DNA of 64,000 bases. It comes from Chitinophaga sp. CF118. Its GTDB lineage: Bacteria > Bacteroidota > Bacteroidia > Chitinophagales > Chitinophagaceae. The notes below the pieces were generated by a model. That model saw only the letters and a list, made by a program, of their open reading frames with translations, did not search any database and was not told the origin of the DNA. The stretch covers positions 1 through 64,000 of the forward strand of contig NZ_FOMK01000014.1 in the NCBI RefSeq assembly GCF_900112615.1. The letters run 5' to 3'. Positions 43,351 to 52,403 of the stretch are shown here, one piece after another (position 1 is the first letter of the stretch; every line of letters starts with the position of its first letter). The position numbers and the translations under genes are program-made.

Positions 43351-43391
43351 ATAAAAAGGGCGTATCATATTTTTTGATACGCCCTTTTTAT
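43351..43391. terminator. Bidirectional terminator between convergent genes
   Basis: A perfect 17-bp stem with a seven-base loop (TATTTTT) lies between the plus-strand DoxX gene and the minus-strand acetolactate decarboxylase gene. A5/T5 ends on both strands let it serve both directions. Confidence 0.93.
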
Positions 43392-43462
43392 ATTATTGAA
43401 AATGAATTGGAGCATTGTTTGTTAATCCCTGAAGAATAGGACTTGCAATAAGAATTTAAACT

Positions 43463-44278
43463 CTAATTTTTACCTCCCCGCTCAACATTTTTTATATCCT
43501 GCTCTCTGTTCTTTTTAAAATCAAAATGTTCGAAGTCCTTTGTTGCGGGCACTTGTATAGTATAATTATCAAGGATATCTATTTCAATAACTATATTATC
43601 TGTTTTTAAATCTATGATATGCCCACCAGCATCCTTTTGCTGAGACAGGTAATGAAAATGATAACCTGCAATATTGGTGTTGTCCATGAATGAGGGCAAA
43701 CGGTATCCTATCATATCGCCCTGAGAGTCTGCAAATTCAAAGAAGTGTTGCAGGTTCAGCATATCAGCCAAGGGCGTATGTTCGTGTTCTTTAACTGGTG
43801 GGAAAGCCCTTGTTTTAACATAACTGAATTTTCCACTGATATGAATAGCGTACATCCCGTTTATATTGGTTAAGATACTATCCAGGTAGTGGAAAAGGGT
43901 CGCCTTGTTCATTGGCATATTGGGAGTTATCTTAATATCGGGATGAAAGAAGTTGATCATCGCAAAAGGAGTTAGCTGCTTATCATCAACAATAAAGGTT
44001 TTACCCGTGTGTTGTGTTTGGTAGATCTTTCCCTGGAATATCATGATTTCTCCATCCAGTTTATCGGGTGCACCAAGACCAAAATCCCCATGTTTTTTGA
44101 GAGATTTAAACGGATAAAACCCATCGTAAAGACCACCGATAAGACCAGCGCCGATGCCTACAGTGAAGAGGGAACTATCCGGAGGAACGTCTTTTTTAAC
44201 ACCTGGATAAGAGCTGGCAGATAATGCAGATATACATATAGCCAGGATGATGATAGATAACTTATTGACAAGACGCAT
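43463..44278 (-). CDS. budA: Alpha-acetolactate decarboxylase with signal peptide
   Basis: Converts 2-acetolactate to acetoin. The 271-residue product matches the BudA/AlsD family through LFTVGIGAGLIGGLYDG, the GDFGLGAPDKLDGEM-type segment (here DGEIMIFQGKIYQ) and the zinc-ligand region AGYHFHYLS...GGH (His207, His209, His220). The start is taken at the ATG at 44278, giving signal peptide MRLVNKLSIIILAICISALSA. A TTG six codons upstream is possible. An exported form of this normally cytoplasmic fermentation enzyme is unusual. No acetolactate synthase is adjacent. Convergent with DoxX, divergent from the PEP-mutase-family gene. Confidence 0.88.
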   Translation of the reverse strand: MRLVNKLSIIILAICISALSASSYPGVKKDVPPDSSLFTVGIGAGLIGGLYDGFYPFKSLKKHGDFGLGAPDKLDGEIMIFQGKIYQTQHTGKTFIVDDKQLTPFAMINFFHPDIKITPNMPMNKATLFHYLDSILTNINGMYAIHISGKFSYVKTRAFPPVKEHEHTPLADMLNLQHFFEFADSQGDMIGYRLPSFMDNTNIAGYHFHYLSQQKDAGGHIIDLKTDNIVIEIDILDNYTIQVPATKDFEHFDFKKNREQDIKNVERGGKN

Positions 44279-44404
44279 AGATTGTGATTTTTTCAAGGGA
44301 ATAAAGATAGCATTTTAAAGAGTACTTTTTTTTGCTCGGGATAGATTGTACCTTAGCATTGGCCGTAACTTCCTTTTTAATATCTTTCGAAATCCCATAA
44401 AATA

Positions 44405-45253
44405 ATGCCATCAATAGCTAATAATACACAGCATAGCAAAGCAGAAACCCTCAAAGCATTGCATGAGCGTGCAGGAATATTCGTTATCCCCAATCCATGG
44501 GATGCAGGTTCTGCAAAATTACTTACCAGACTTGGGTTTGAAGCACTGGCTACTACGAGTGCGGGACTGGCTTATGCGCTGGGAAAACCTGATGGTTATG
44601 GTGCGGTTACCCGTGAAGAAACATTAAAAAATGTACAGGATATTATCATGGCCACCCATCTTCCGGTTTCAGCCGATCTGGAAAATGGTTTTGGCGACGA
44701 GCCCGAAGCTTGCGCGGCAACAATTTTACAGGCAGCCAGGATAGGTCTTGTAGGAGGTTCAATAGAAGATGCTACCGGGAGGCCCAGCGATCCTATCTAT
44801 CCGTTTGAATTGTCTGTAGAGCGTATACGAGCAGCTGTATCAGCAGCCCGGAGTTTACCATTTCCTTTTACATTAACTGCACGTGCAGAAAACCTCATAC
44901 ATGGTCGCCCGGATCTTAAAGATACTATACGTCGTTTGGAAGCCTATGCAGCTGCTGGTGCAAATGTGCTCTTTGCTCCGGGACTAAAAACACGTGAAGA
45001 AATTGAACGCGTGGTAAAGGCTGTAGCTCCAACACCTGTGAGTGTGGTAATGGGGCTGGGAAATGTAACTTTTTCACTGGATGACCTGGCTCATCTCGGT
45101 GTAAAACGTGTAAGCCTGGGCTCATCACTTGCACGTGCTGCCTATAGTGGTTTCTTTAATGCGGCGGAAGAGATCCGGCAAAAAGGTACATTCACTTTTG
45201 CAGAAACTAATATTTCATATGCAAGTGTCAACGAAATAATGAAATCAGTTTAA
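44405..45253 (+). CDS. Isocitrate lyase / PEP mutase superfamily enzyme
   Basis: A 282-residue cytoplasmic TIM-barrel protein. Family marks are IPNPWDAGSAKLL (27-39), ADLENGFGDEP with the metal-binding acidic residues, GGSIEDATG and TARAEN. The KKCGH loop of true isocitrate lyase is missing, so it belongs with oxaloacetate decarboxylase, methylisocitrate-lyase-like or phosphonopyruvate hydrolase-like members that act on 2-oxo acids. The substrate cannot be assigned. TACCTTAG at 44349-44356 may be a diverged -7 element. Confidence 0.88.
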   Translation: MPSIANNTQHSKAETLKALHERAGIFVIPNPWDAGSAKLLTRLGFEALATTSAGLAYALGKPDGYGAVTREETLKNVQDIIMATHLPVSADLENGFGDEPEACAATILQAARIGLVGGSIEDATGRPSDPIYPFELSVERIRAAVSAARSLPFPFTLTARAENLIHGRPDLKDTIRRLEAYAAAGANVLFAPGLKTREEIERVVKAVAPTPVSVVMGLGNVTFSLDDLAHLGVKRVSLGSSLARAAYSGFFNAAEEIRQKGTFTFAETNISYASVNEIMKSV

Positions 45254-45325
45254 AAATAAGACAATGAAAAGAATGTTAACTTTATCCTGATAGAATACTC
45301 TTTAACCCAACTAACAAAATCCCGT

Positions 45326-46336
45326 ATGAAAATCCTTTCAAGCGCTGTATTAGCAGCGGTTAGCCTATTATTTACCAGTTGTGCCAAAAGCACAGAATCG
45401 CTGAAATTATCCACTGTAGCCGCTGCCTCAGCAGGAGCTCCTTCAGATCCTGCCAGAGCTGCTTTAAAAAGCCTGATCTCTAATGTGAAAACAGCTACTG
45501 CAAAGGTTTACAATGCAAAAGATAATGTAGGGCATACAATGGATTGCGCAAAGATCATTGCGAATCCCAGTGGTGGTTTTATTGCCGTATATCATACCTA
45601 TGTGAACGGGCAGGCAAAAGTAAACCTGGCTACTTCCTCCAATCTGCTCACCTGGACCTGGATCCGTGAACTGGCAGGAAGTAACACCGGATCTGCCTCT
45701 CAGCCCACTATAAAAGTAGCTTCCGATGGCGGCTTTGTTATGGCATGGGAGCAGGAGCCCAGCAATCACCTGAAATTTGTATACTTCAGAAACTGGACGG
45801 ATCTGCAAAACGGCGTTGTCAACAAAAGTTATGAAGCATCCCGCACGCTTTCTTCCTGTGCAGAAGGAACTCCTAATCTATATGCCGCCAGCAGTACTAC
45901 TCTGGATGTAGGATTCCATTACTACGCAAATTGTGATGTAGACAGGCAGGCAAGAGGAAAACTGACGAACTTTAACAGCTGGAGTGCAGCCACGCAGTCA
46001 AATTTTGACAATGCTCTTTTATATTGGGGTGTAGCAGGTAATATCGGCGATCGCGATGGGTATCTGAATTATCAGGGTTATAATTTCGGATTGATAGAAG
46101 GGCAATTCACTAAAGGAGATTTTGGCACCTGGAGAACTTTCATTTATGATTATTCGACGGGCAATGCAGAACAGTTAAATATCCAGACGGATGGTGGTAG
46201 TGCTGCTTTTGCTAACCCTACTTTTACGAAAATAACCATCAATGGTCAGAATGCTATTCTGGTTACGTTGTTCGTACCCAGCGAGAATTCTGCATCAGGA
46301 GAGGCGGGGGAGTTGATTTATTATAAGACGTATTAA
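45326..46336 (+). CDS. Beta-propeller lipoprotein (GH43/sialidase-like fold)
   Basis: A 336-residue lipoprotein with lipobox LFTSC (Cys19), so probably surface or outer-membrane linked. After a linker rich in Ala/Ser, repeated blade-like motifs occur, such as GGFIAVYHTYVNGQAKVNLATSS, DGGFVMAWEQE and LYAASSTTLDVGFHYY, each a beta-strand pair with Asp/Trp endings as in five-bladed glycosidase propellers. Catalytic residues cannot be placed with confidence. It may bind or cut a glycan. It is a single gene followed by a terminator. Confidence 0.65.
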   Translation: MKILSSAVLAAVSLLFTSCAKSTESLKLSTVAAASAGAPSDPARAALKSLISNVKTATAKVYNAKDNVGHTMDCAKIIANPSGGFIAVYHTYVNGQAKVNLATSSNLLTWTWIRELAGSNTGSASQPTIKVASDGGFVMAWEQEPSNHLKFVYFRNWTDLQNGVVNKSYEASRTLSSCAEGTPNLYAASSTTLDVGFHYYANCDVDRQARGKLTNFNSWSAATQSNFDNALLYWGVAGNIGDRDGYLNYQGYNFGLIEGQFTKGDFGTWRTFIYDYSTGNAEQLNIQTDGGSAAFANPTFTKITINGQNAILVTLFVPSENSASGEAGELIYYKTY

Positions 46337-46388
46337 TAACGAACATCTGCCTACGATTATAGAATTATTACTTTGTCTTGAAAATACT

Positions 46389-46416
46389 AAAGGGCCCATT
46401 CTCACGGGCCCTTTTT
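46389..46416. terminator. Bidirectional terminator between convergent genes
   Basis: A 9-bp stem AAAGGGCCC / GGGCCCTTT with an eight-base loop, ending in T5 on the plus strand and with AAA at the left flank. It serves the propeller lipoprotein gene and possibly the opposing VOC gene. Confidence 0.9.
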
Positions 46417-46465
46417 GTATTTTCAGTATGCAAACAGATTAGAATAGCGGATTGTTTACATATAT

Positions 46466-46864
46466 TTAGCTGGCATTCACCATCCATCTTATACCATAGC
46501 GGTCAACGAAATATCCGAACAGATCTCCCCAGAATTGTTTTTCCAGTGGCATGAGGATCTGACCTCCTTCCGAAAGTTCATTAAAGATCCGTGTGGCTTC
46601 CACATCTCCTTTAAGTGAAAGTGATAATGCCACATTTTCTCCGGCCTTTAACTCCTGATCCGGATAACTATCAGATGCCATAATACTGTTATCTTCAAAT
46701 GTGAAAAGAGCATGTAACACTTTGTTCTTATAGCCTTCCGGTGCCTTCATATTGGGATCGTCATAGCGACTCACAATTTCGGCTGTACCGTTTAATACCT
46801 TTTTATAGTGATTAAGTGCTTCTTCACAATTACCCTGAAAGTGCAGATAAGGAATCAGTTTCAT
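46466..46864 (-). CDS. VOC/PhnB-like glyoxalase-superfamily protein
   Basis: A 132-residue cytoplasmic protein. The ATG at 46864 is chosen over a TTG start. MKLIPYLHFQGNCEEALNHY is the PhnB-like opening, and WGDLFGYFVDRYGIRWMVN is the family C-terminal mark. Family members are mainly uncharacterised; some confer resistance or act as dioxygenase-like metal enzymes. Divergent from the GlxA-type regulator gene. Confidence 0.88.
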   Translation of the reverse strand: MKLIPYLHFQGNCEEALNHYKKVLNGTAEIVSRYDDPNMKAPEGYKNKVLHALFTFEDNSIMASDSYPDQELKAGENVALSLSLKGDVEATRIFNELSEGGQILMPLEKQFWGDLFGYFVDRYGIRWMVNAS

Positions 46865-46993
46865 ACGGCAGTTTATTCTGAGAAACAAAAGTAGATATGA
46901 ATATGTTTAAGGAAGAGGGTTAAAAAAGTCAACTAAAGGGGGAATTTGAGACAAAATTTTGTAAATTAACCCAGTTGTAATAAACCTATCGTG

Positions 46994-47995
46994 ATGATAA
47001 AGCTGGCATTACTTGTTACTCATAAACACAGACTGATCAGTATCGCTGCGATTCTGGATGTCTTTGACACTGTCAACAGTTACTATGCTGCTATTCAACA
47101 GCCACCATTTTTTAACATTCAACTGGTAGTACCGGATAATGACGAACGGGCATTGTTGCCCAGTTACGAACATTATACTTCTGTGAACCTGTCTGATGCA
47201 GATGCGGCAGATCTGGTATTAATCCCTGCATTTGTAGCCGAAGATCTTGAGCAGGCATTAGCCGCCAACTGTGGATTCGTGCCCTGGATTCGGGAACAAT
47301 ACCGGAATAAGGCAGAGATCGCGAGTTTCTGTACAGGGGCATTTCTGCTGGGGGCTACCGGTTTATTAAATGGTAAACCTGCCACTACACATGTCATGGC
47401 CAGGTCCGCTTTTGCAGGAGTTTTCCCTGAAGTGAACTTACAATCAGATAAGGTATTAACTGCCGCAGAAGGTATTTACACCAGTGGGGGAGCAACCAGC
47501 ACCTTTCATCTGCTGTTGTACCTGGTAGAAAAATATTGTGGAAGACCGGTAGCTATACGCACTGCCAAAGTGTTTGCCATTGATATGGACCGGTATACAC
47601 AGGCGTATTTCAGTGTGTTCGTTCCAGAAAAACATCATACCGATGACCTTATTACGGAAGTACAGCAACGAATGGAAAAGGGATATAAGGATGCGAATAC
47701 GGTAGAAGCATTTATGGAAGATATCCCTGCCAGTCGCCGGAACTTTGTACGACGTTTTAAACATGCTACCGGTATCACGCCCATAGAATATCTGCAAAAA
47801 ACGCGCGTAGAGGCTGCCAAGCGATTACTGGAACAAACCGGCAATAGTATTCTGGCAGTGATGCTGGATTGTGGCTATAACGATATTAAAGCGTTTCGCA
47901 AGGTGTTCAGGAAGGAAGTAGGATTAACACCTACAGAATACCGGGTTAAGTTTTCAGGGGGAAGCCGGAAGATATTAAGGGAAGAGGAGGTTTAA
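46994..47995 (+). CDS. GlxA-family AraC-type transcriptional regulator
   Basis: A 333-residue regulator. The ATG at 46994 is chosen rather than the GTG one codon earlier. The N-terminal DJ-1/PfpI-like domain (about 1-185) contains the nucleophile-elbow-like ASFCTGAFLLGATGLL with its Cys, and the dimer-core THVMAR. The C-terminal AraC HTH pair (about 225-320) has RNFVRRFKHATGITPIEYLQ and LAVMLDCGYNDIKAFRKVF. GlxA regulators often sense amines, amino acids or osmolytes. This one is directly upstream of eat-eutBC (91-base gap, same strand), so it may control ethanolamine use; that is inference. Confidence 0.88.
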   Translation: MIKLALLVTHKHRLISIAAILDVFDTVNSYYAAIQQPPFFNIQLVVPDNDERALLPSYEHYTSVNLSDADAADLVLIPAFVAEDLEQALAANCGFVPWIREQYRNKAEIASFCTGAFLLGATGLLNGKPATTHVMARSAFAGVFPEVNLQSDKVLTAAEGIYTSGGATSTFHLLLYLVEKYCGRPVAIRTAKVFAIDMDRYTQAYFSVFVPEKHHTDDLITEVQQRMEKGYKDANTVEAFMEDIPASRRNFVRRFKHATGITPIEYLQKTRVEAAKRLLEQTGNSILAVMLDCGYNDIKAFRKVFRKEVGLTPTEYRVKFSGGSRKILREEEV

Positions 47996-48001
47996 AAATA
48001 A

Positions 48002-48081
48002 TACCGTATCTTGATCGCACTTCACGAGGGAAACGGGAATAATTGATAATATACGGTAATCGCATTACCGGTAATCCCGTT
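48002..48081 (+). promoter_or_regulatory. Structured leader or operator region before the ethanolamine permease
   Basis: Two alternative helices compete in 80 bases: TACCGTAT (48002-48009) pairs with ATACGGTA (48051-48058), while CGGTAAT (48054-48060) pairs with ATTACCG (48064-48070). An outer helix AACGGGA (48032-48038) / TCCCGTT (48075-48081) would sequester the bases just before the ATG at 48087. The direct repeat CGGTAATC (48054 and 48069) could also be an AraC-type operator. Both RNA-switch and DNA-operator readings remain open. Confidence 0.45.
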
Positions 48082-48086
48082 ACATT

Positions 48087-49403
48087 ATGTCAGAGCAACA
48101 CACAGTTTTAAAGAAAGTAATCAAGCCTGTTCATCTTTGGGCTATTGGTGTAGGATTAGTTATTTCCGGTGAATACTTCGGATGGAATTATGGCTGGGGA
48201 GTGGCCGGTACCGTCGGCTTCCTGATTGCCACACTGATTATTACATTATTGTACATCACTTTTATCTTCAGCTTCACAGAACTTACCACTTCTATCCCGC
48301 AGGCAGGAGGACCATTCACTTATTCACATCGTGCACTCGGTCCTTTGGGAGGGTTGATTGCCGGATATGCCACCGCTGTGGAGTTCCTGCTGGCTACTCC
48401 CGCTATAGCATTCGCGCTGGGCAATTACCTGCACTTTCTGCATCCTGCATTGCCGGTATTGGGCTGCGGTATTGGCTTTTATGTACTATTGACTGGTGTG
48501 AACCTGCTGGGCATTAAGGAATCAGCGCTTTTTTCGCTGGTTATTACCCTGCTGGCAGTTTTTGAACTGCTTATCTACATGGGGATTGTGGCTCCGTCTT
48601 TCAAAGTGTCGAATTTTATGCATAACCCAATGCCCGCCGGCTGGTTTGGTGTATTTGCCGCATTGCCCTTTGCCATCTGGTTATACGTATGTATAGAGGG
48701 CATTGCGATGGTGGCAGAAGAAGTGAAAGACCCTTCCAAAAACATTCCTAAAGGATATATCTCCGGTATTCTCACATTGATGATCCTGGCAATTGGGGTA
48801 ATGGTATTTACCGGTGGGATTACCGACTGGCAGCAGTTGTCAGCAATTGATTATCCTTTACCGGAAGCTATCGGTATTGTATTGGGTAAGCAGAGCGGGG
48901 TTGCCAAGATTTTCGCCGGTATTGGCCTTTTTGGCCTGATAGCCTCTTTCAACGGTATTATCCTCAGTTACTCCCGCCAATTGTTTGCATTGGCAAGGAG
49001 TGGTTATCTGCCTTCATTCCTGGCCGCGCTGAGTCCTAAACGGCAGGCACCTCACTGGTCGTTGATCGTGGGAGGATTGTTAGGGATTATTGCATTGTAT
49101 TTGGGTAAAACCGATCAGTTGGTAATCCTTTCTGTATTGGGGGCAGTGGTGATGTATATCCTGAGCATGATCAGCCTGTTTATTTTACGGAAGAAAGAAC
49201 CAGAGCTGGAACGTCCGTTTAAAGCACCCTTATATCCCTGGTTCCCGGCTATCGCTTTAATATTATCGGTAGTATCCCTTATCGCCATCATCTATTACAA
49301 TGTCTGGCTGAGTATCTTATTCTTTGCCGGCATGGCAATTGCCCTGGTTATTTTTGTCGCTATGGGAAGGCATAAAGTTGGAGCAGTAGTTTATACAACT
49401 TAA
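48087..49403 (+). CDS. eat: Ethanolamine permease
   Basis: An APC-superfamily inner-membrane transporter of 438 residues with about 12 helices. The first helix has IGVGLVISGEYFGWNYGWG, which is characteristic of ethanolamine permeases rather than the GAGIF of other APC members. The middle helix CIEGIAMVAEEVKDPSKNIPKGY supports this. It precedes eutB and eutC on the same strand, with a 214-base gap to eutB. It should import ethanolamine released from phosphatidylethanolamine. Confidence 0.88.
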   Translation: MSEQHTVLKKVIKPVHLWAIGVGLVISGEYFGWNYGWGVAGTVGFLIATLIITLLYITFIFSFTELTTSIPQAGGPFTYSHRALGPLGGLIAGYATAVEFLLATPAIAFALGNYLHFLHPALPVLGCGIGFYVLLTGVNLLGIKESALFSLVITLLAVFELLIYMGIVAPSFKVSNFMHNPMPAGWFGVFAALPFAIWLYVCIEGIAMVAEEVKDPSKNIPKGYISGILTLMILAIGVMVFTGGITDWQQLSAIDYPLPEAIGIVLGKQSGVAKIFAGIGLFGLIASFNGIILSYSRQLFALARSGYLPSFLAALSPKRQAPHWSLIVGGLLGIIALYLGKTDQLVILSVLGAVVMYILSMISLFILRKKEPELERPFKAPLYPWFPAIALILSVVSLIAIIYYNVWLSILFFAGMAIALVIFVAMGRHKVGAVVYTT

Positions 49404-49617
49404 CAAATACTACATCTTAATTTACAATATAAATGGTTTTAAAAGTGAAGCATTTTACTTTGTATTTATAGCTAGGCATTTCCGGGGAAAAGATTATCCT
49501 CCGATATTCCTGTCTCTCTTCTTATGCGCAGAGCGATTGTTAGTATTGCCTTTAATCAATTGTTTATTGAGCTTACATTTTTACCGGACAAAAGTGTATC
49601 AGGATATATAATATAAC

Positions 49618-50994
49618 ATGGCTTATAAGAGTACCATACATCATAAAACATATCATTTTAACGACCTGCGTACACTGCTGGCGAAAGCAACGCCTTTCCG
49701 TTCAGGAGATGCCCTCGCCGGATTGGCGGCAGACAGTTATGAAGAAAGGGTAGCAGCACAGATGGCTCTGGCTGATGTGCCGCTTAAAGCATTTCTGAAT
49801 GAAGTGATCATTCCATATGAAAAGGATGAAGTGACTCGCCTTATTATAGATACTCATGATGCTATTGCCTTTGCACCAGTAAGTCATTTTACGGTAGGTG
49901 AATTCCGTGACTGGCTCTTAGGCGATACTGCTGATACAGCCACATTGCAACAATTATCACCTGGTCTCACACCTGAAATGGTAGCAGCAGTATCAAAGCT
50001 GATGCGGAACCAGGACCTGATCAGCGTGGCACACAAATGTGAAGTTGTGACCCGATTCCGCAATACGATAGGTTTAAAAGGTCATCTCTCAGTGCGATTG
50101 CAGCCAAATCATAACACAGATGATCCCAAAGGAATAGCCGCCAGTATTGTTGACGGTTTATTATACGGTAGTGGAGATGCTGTTATAGGGATCAATCCCG
50201 CGACAGACAGTCCGCAGGCGGTGATCACTCTCTTACAGATGCTGGACAATCTGCGGCAGCAATTTGATATCCCTACGCAATCCTGTGTATTATGTCATGT
50301 TACCACAGCCTTGCAAATAATGCAACAGGCTCCGGTAGATCTGGTATTTCAATCAATAGCCGGTACAGAAAAAGCGAACAGCAGCTTTGGGATCAATCTT
50401 GCATTATTGCAGGAAGCACATGAAGCGGCGTTATCTTTAAAACGTGGTACTATTGGCAATAACGTGATGTATTTTGAAACAGGACAGGGGAGCGCTTTAT
50501 CTGCCAATGCACATGCCGGTATAGATCAGCAAACCTGCGAAGTAAGAGGATATGCAATTGCCCGCCGCTTTGCACCGCTGCTGGTGAATACCGTTGTTGG
50601 TTTCATAGGACCGGAATATTTATTTGACGGAAAACAGATTATCCGTGCAGCACTGGAAGATCATTTCTGCGGGAAGCTGATGGGTTTACCAATGGGAGTG
50701 GATATCTGTTATACAAATCATGCAGAAGCTGATCAGGACGATATGGATACATTACTCACTCTCTTAGGTGTAGCAGGCTGTAATTTTATTATGGGAGTAC
50801 CTGGTGCGGATGATATTATGCTGAACTATCAGTCCACATCTTTTCATGACGCATTATACGCCCGCAAAGTACTTGGATTGCGTCCTGCTCCGGAGTTTGA
50901 ACAATGGCTGCAAAAACAGGGTATAATGAATCCCGCGGGACAATTATTACCTGTAGGAGATACACATAGATTGCTTGGATATAGTGGAGGGTAA
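49618..50994 (+). CDS. eutB: Ethanolamine ammonia-lyase large subunit
   Basis: Catalytic subunit of the adenosylcobalamin-dependent ethanolamine ammonia-lyase (ethanolamine to acetaldehyde and ammonia). The 458-residue length is normal. Family segments present include VSVAHKCEVVTRFRNT-like (SVAHKCEVVTRFRNTIG, about 136-152), LSVRLQPNHNTDDP, YFETGQGSALSANAHAG and MGLPMGVDICYTNHAEADQDD. The last two hold substrate- and cofactor-contact residues known for the family. It pairs with eutC 130 bases downstream. No shell-protein, EutE or EutA reactivase gene is in the window, so this is the compact form of the pathway. Confidence 0.95.
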   Translation: MAYKSTIHHKTYHFNDLRTLLAKATPFRSGDALAGLAADSYEERVAAQMALADVPLKAFLNEVIIPYEKDEVTRLIIDTHDAIAFAPVSHFTVGEFRDWLLGDTADTATLQQLSPGLTPEMVAAVSKLMRNQDLISVAHKCEVVTRFRNTIGLKGHLSVRLQPNHNTDDPKGIAASIVDGLLYGSGDAVIGINPATDSPQAVITLLQMLDNLRQQFDIPTQSCVLCHVTTALQIMQQAPVDLVFQSIAGTEKANSSFGINLALLQEAHEAALSLKRGTIGNNVMYFETGQGSALSANAHAGIDQQTCEVRGYAIARRFAPLLVNTVVGFIGPEYLFDGKQIIRAALEDHFCGKLMGLPMGVDICYTNHAEADQDDMDTLLTLLGVAGCNFIMGVPGADDIMLNYQSTSFHDALYARKVLGLRPAPEFEQWLQKQGIMNPAGQLLPVGDTHRLLGYSGG

Positions 50995-51124
50995 CCGGAT
51001 ATTTTCATAATAAAAATCTATGGATCCGCTAAATGATCTAAGTGATTTGTTTAATTAATCCGGGTAATATTTTTATCATTATCTATTGCACAACATTATC
51101 GTTTTATAAGTAAACTTCTTGTAA

Positions 51125-51871
51125 ATGGAATTAATACAGTCAGATCCGTGGTCGTCATTACGAGCATTTACTACAGCACGTATTGCCCTGGGAAGAACAG
51201 GTACGGCGATTCCCTTACGGGAGGTTCTGGCATTCAGAATGGCTCATGCGCATGCACGTGATGCCGTATATTCTCAACTTGAAACGTCTTTACTGCAGGA
51301 GCAGTTGCAACCTTTTCATTTGCCTGTTCCATTGTTGCACAGCCGGGCCACAGATCGCTATGAATATCTGCAAAGACCAGATAAAGGCCGGGCGCTGAAT
51401 GCCGAAAGTGTGGAAACATTATCTGCTTTAGAACATGGTGCAGATGTCGCTATTATTTTAGCTGATGGCTTATCTGCCACAGCCGTTAATATTCACGCCA
51501 ATCCTTTATTACAACAGTTGTTACCGATGTTAAAAGCTTCCGGTATATCCGTAGGGCCCATATGCCTTGTACAGCAGGGGAGGGTAGCTATCGGGGACGA
51601 AATAGGTGCTTTACTAAAGGTAAAAGTAACCATAGTGTTGATCGGTGAACGCCCGGGATTAAGTGCTGCGGATAGTATGGGTGCTTATCTTACTTATGCA
51701 CCTAAACCCGGTACTACAGATGAAGCCCGCAATTGTATTTCAAACATTCGTAAGGAAGGATTGCAATATCCTGCTGCTGCAGGAAAGATTTTTTACCTCT
51801 TGCAGGAAGCATTGAGATTACAATTATCAGGTGTGGAGTTGAAAGATAATCATGGATTGTTGAATAGTTAG
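51125..51871 (+). CDS. eutC: Ethanolamine ammonia-lyase small subunit
   Basis: A 248-residue cobalamin-binding partner of EutB. Family marks are TTARIALGRTGTAIPLREVLAFRMAHAHARDAV (about 18-50), LLHSRATDRYEYLQRPDKGR, DVAIILADGLSATAV and IGERPGLSAADSMGAYLTY. It forms the EutB-EutC complex. The gene ends 76 bases before a strong hairpin and the start of the duplicated segment. Confidence 0.95.
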   Translation: MELIQSDPWSSLRAFTTARIALGRTGTAIPLREVLAFRMAHAHARDAVYSQLETSLLQEQLQPFHLPVPLLHSRATDRYEYLQRPDKGRALNAESVETLSALEHGADVAIILADGLSATAVNIHANPLLQQLLPMLKASGISVGPICLVQQGRVAIGDEIGALLKVKVTIVLIGERPGLSAADSMGAYLTYAPKPGTTDEARNCISNIRKEGLQYPAAAGKIFYLLQEALRLQLSGVELKDNHGLLNS

Positions 51872-51947
51872 AACGTGTTTAACAAATTACTAAACAAAAA
51901 ACCTCCTTTTATTATCAATAAAATTCAGAATGATATTTCAACAATAG

Positions 51948-51991
51948 ATTAGAGAATAAAGTAGCCATTAACAGCTACTTTATTCTCTAAT
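51948..51991. terminator. Strong hairpin (left copy), likely bidirectional
   Basis: A perfect 18-bp stem (51948-51965 with 51974-51991) with an eight-base loop lies between eutC (plus) and the tail copy (minus). T-rich edges on both strands suit bidirectional termination. Confidence 0.82.
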
Positions 51992-51999
51992 TTAACACC

Positions 52000-52285
52000 C
52001 TATTTTTCTTCTGTGTTTTTCTTCTTTCTCTTCCAGAATTTGAAATTAAAATTAAAATCAAAGAGCGAAAACCTTATGTAATTTGGAGATGAAGGTATAG
52101 CCTCGCTACTGTCTATTCCTGGCAGCTCAGTTAATGGTTTGGTACGGCTGCTGTAAATTTCGTGTTTTATTTCCATATACTTTGTTTTATTAAAATTACT
52201 TAAATTATTGTGTTGCCTACTTTCTGAATGCTATCTTTTTTTGTAGAAATATGAAAGTAAATGCTAAATAAATAAGGGTAACAAA
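52000..52285 (-). pseudogene. Duplicated C-terminal fragment of the 52404 membrane protein
   Basis: This is the left copy of the gene's 3' end. On the minus strand it first encodes residues homologous to IPYLF...ISTKKD of the full protein, then a one-base deletion near 52210-52225 shifts the frame to a stop. Downstream an intact 58-codon ATG frame (52176-52000) restores the tail: RTKPLTELPGIDSSEAIPSS and then PNYIRFSLFDFNFNFKFWKR, ending KNTEEK. Most changes from the parent tail are conservative (for example TRTLTDLPGVDSSKV to TKPLTELPGIDSSEA). The short frame may be translated or may be a fossil. Confidence 0.82.
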
Positions 52286-52348
52286 ATACTAAATAGAAGA
52301 AAAAATCTCCTTTTATTATCAATAAAATTCAGAATAATATTTCAATAA

Positions 52349-52398
52349 TAAATTAGAGAATAAAGCAACTATTAACAGCAACTTTATTCTCTAATTTA
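52349..52398 (-). terminator. Hairpin (right copy) after the membrane protein gene
   Basis: A 17-bp AT-rich stem (52349-52365 with 52382-52398) with a 16-base loop lies just beyond the stop at 52404. It is the paralogue of the left hairpin, but its inner six base pairs are lost by changes in the AGTAGC/GCTACT part. Confidence 0.75.
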
Positions 52399-52403
52399 AT
52401 ACC

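Noticed and set aside
44405-45253. True isocitrate lyase
   Set aside because: It is too short at 282 residues and lacks the KKCGH catalytic loop.
49404-49617. Cobalamin riboswitch upstream of eutB
   Set aside because: The spacer has no recognisable B12-box or the conserved pairing elements; only AT-rich sequence was seen.
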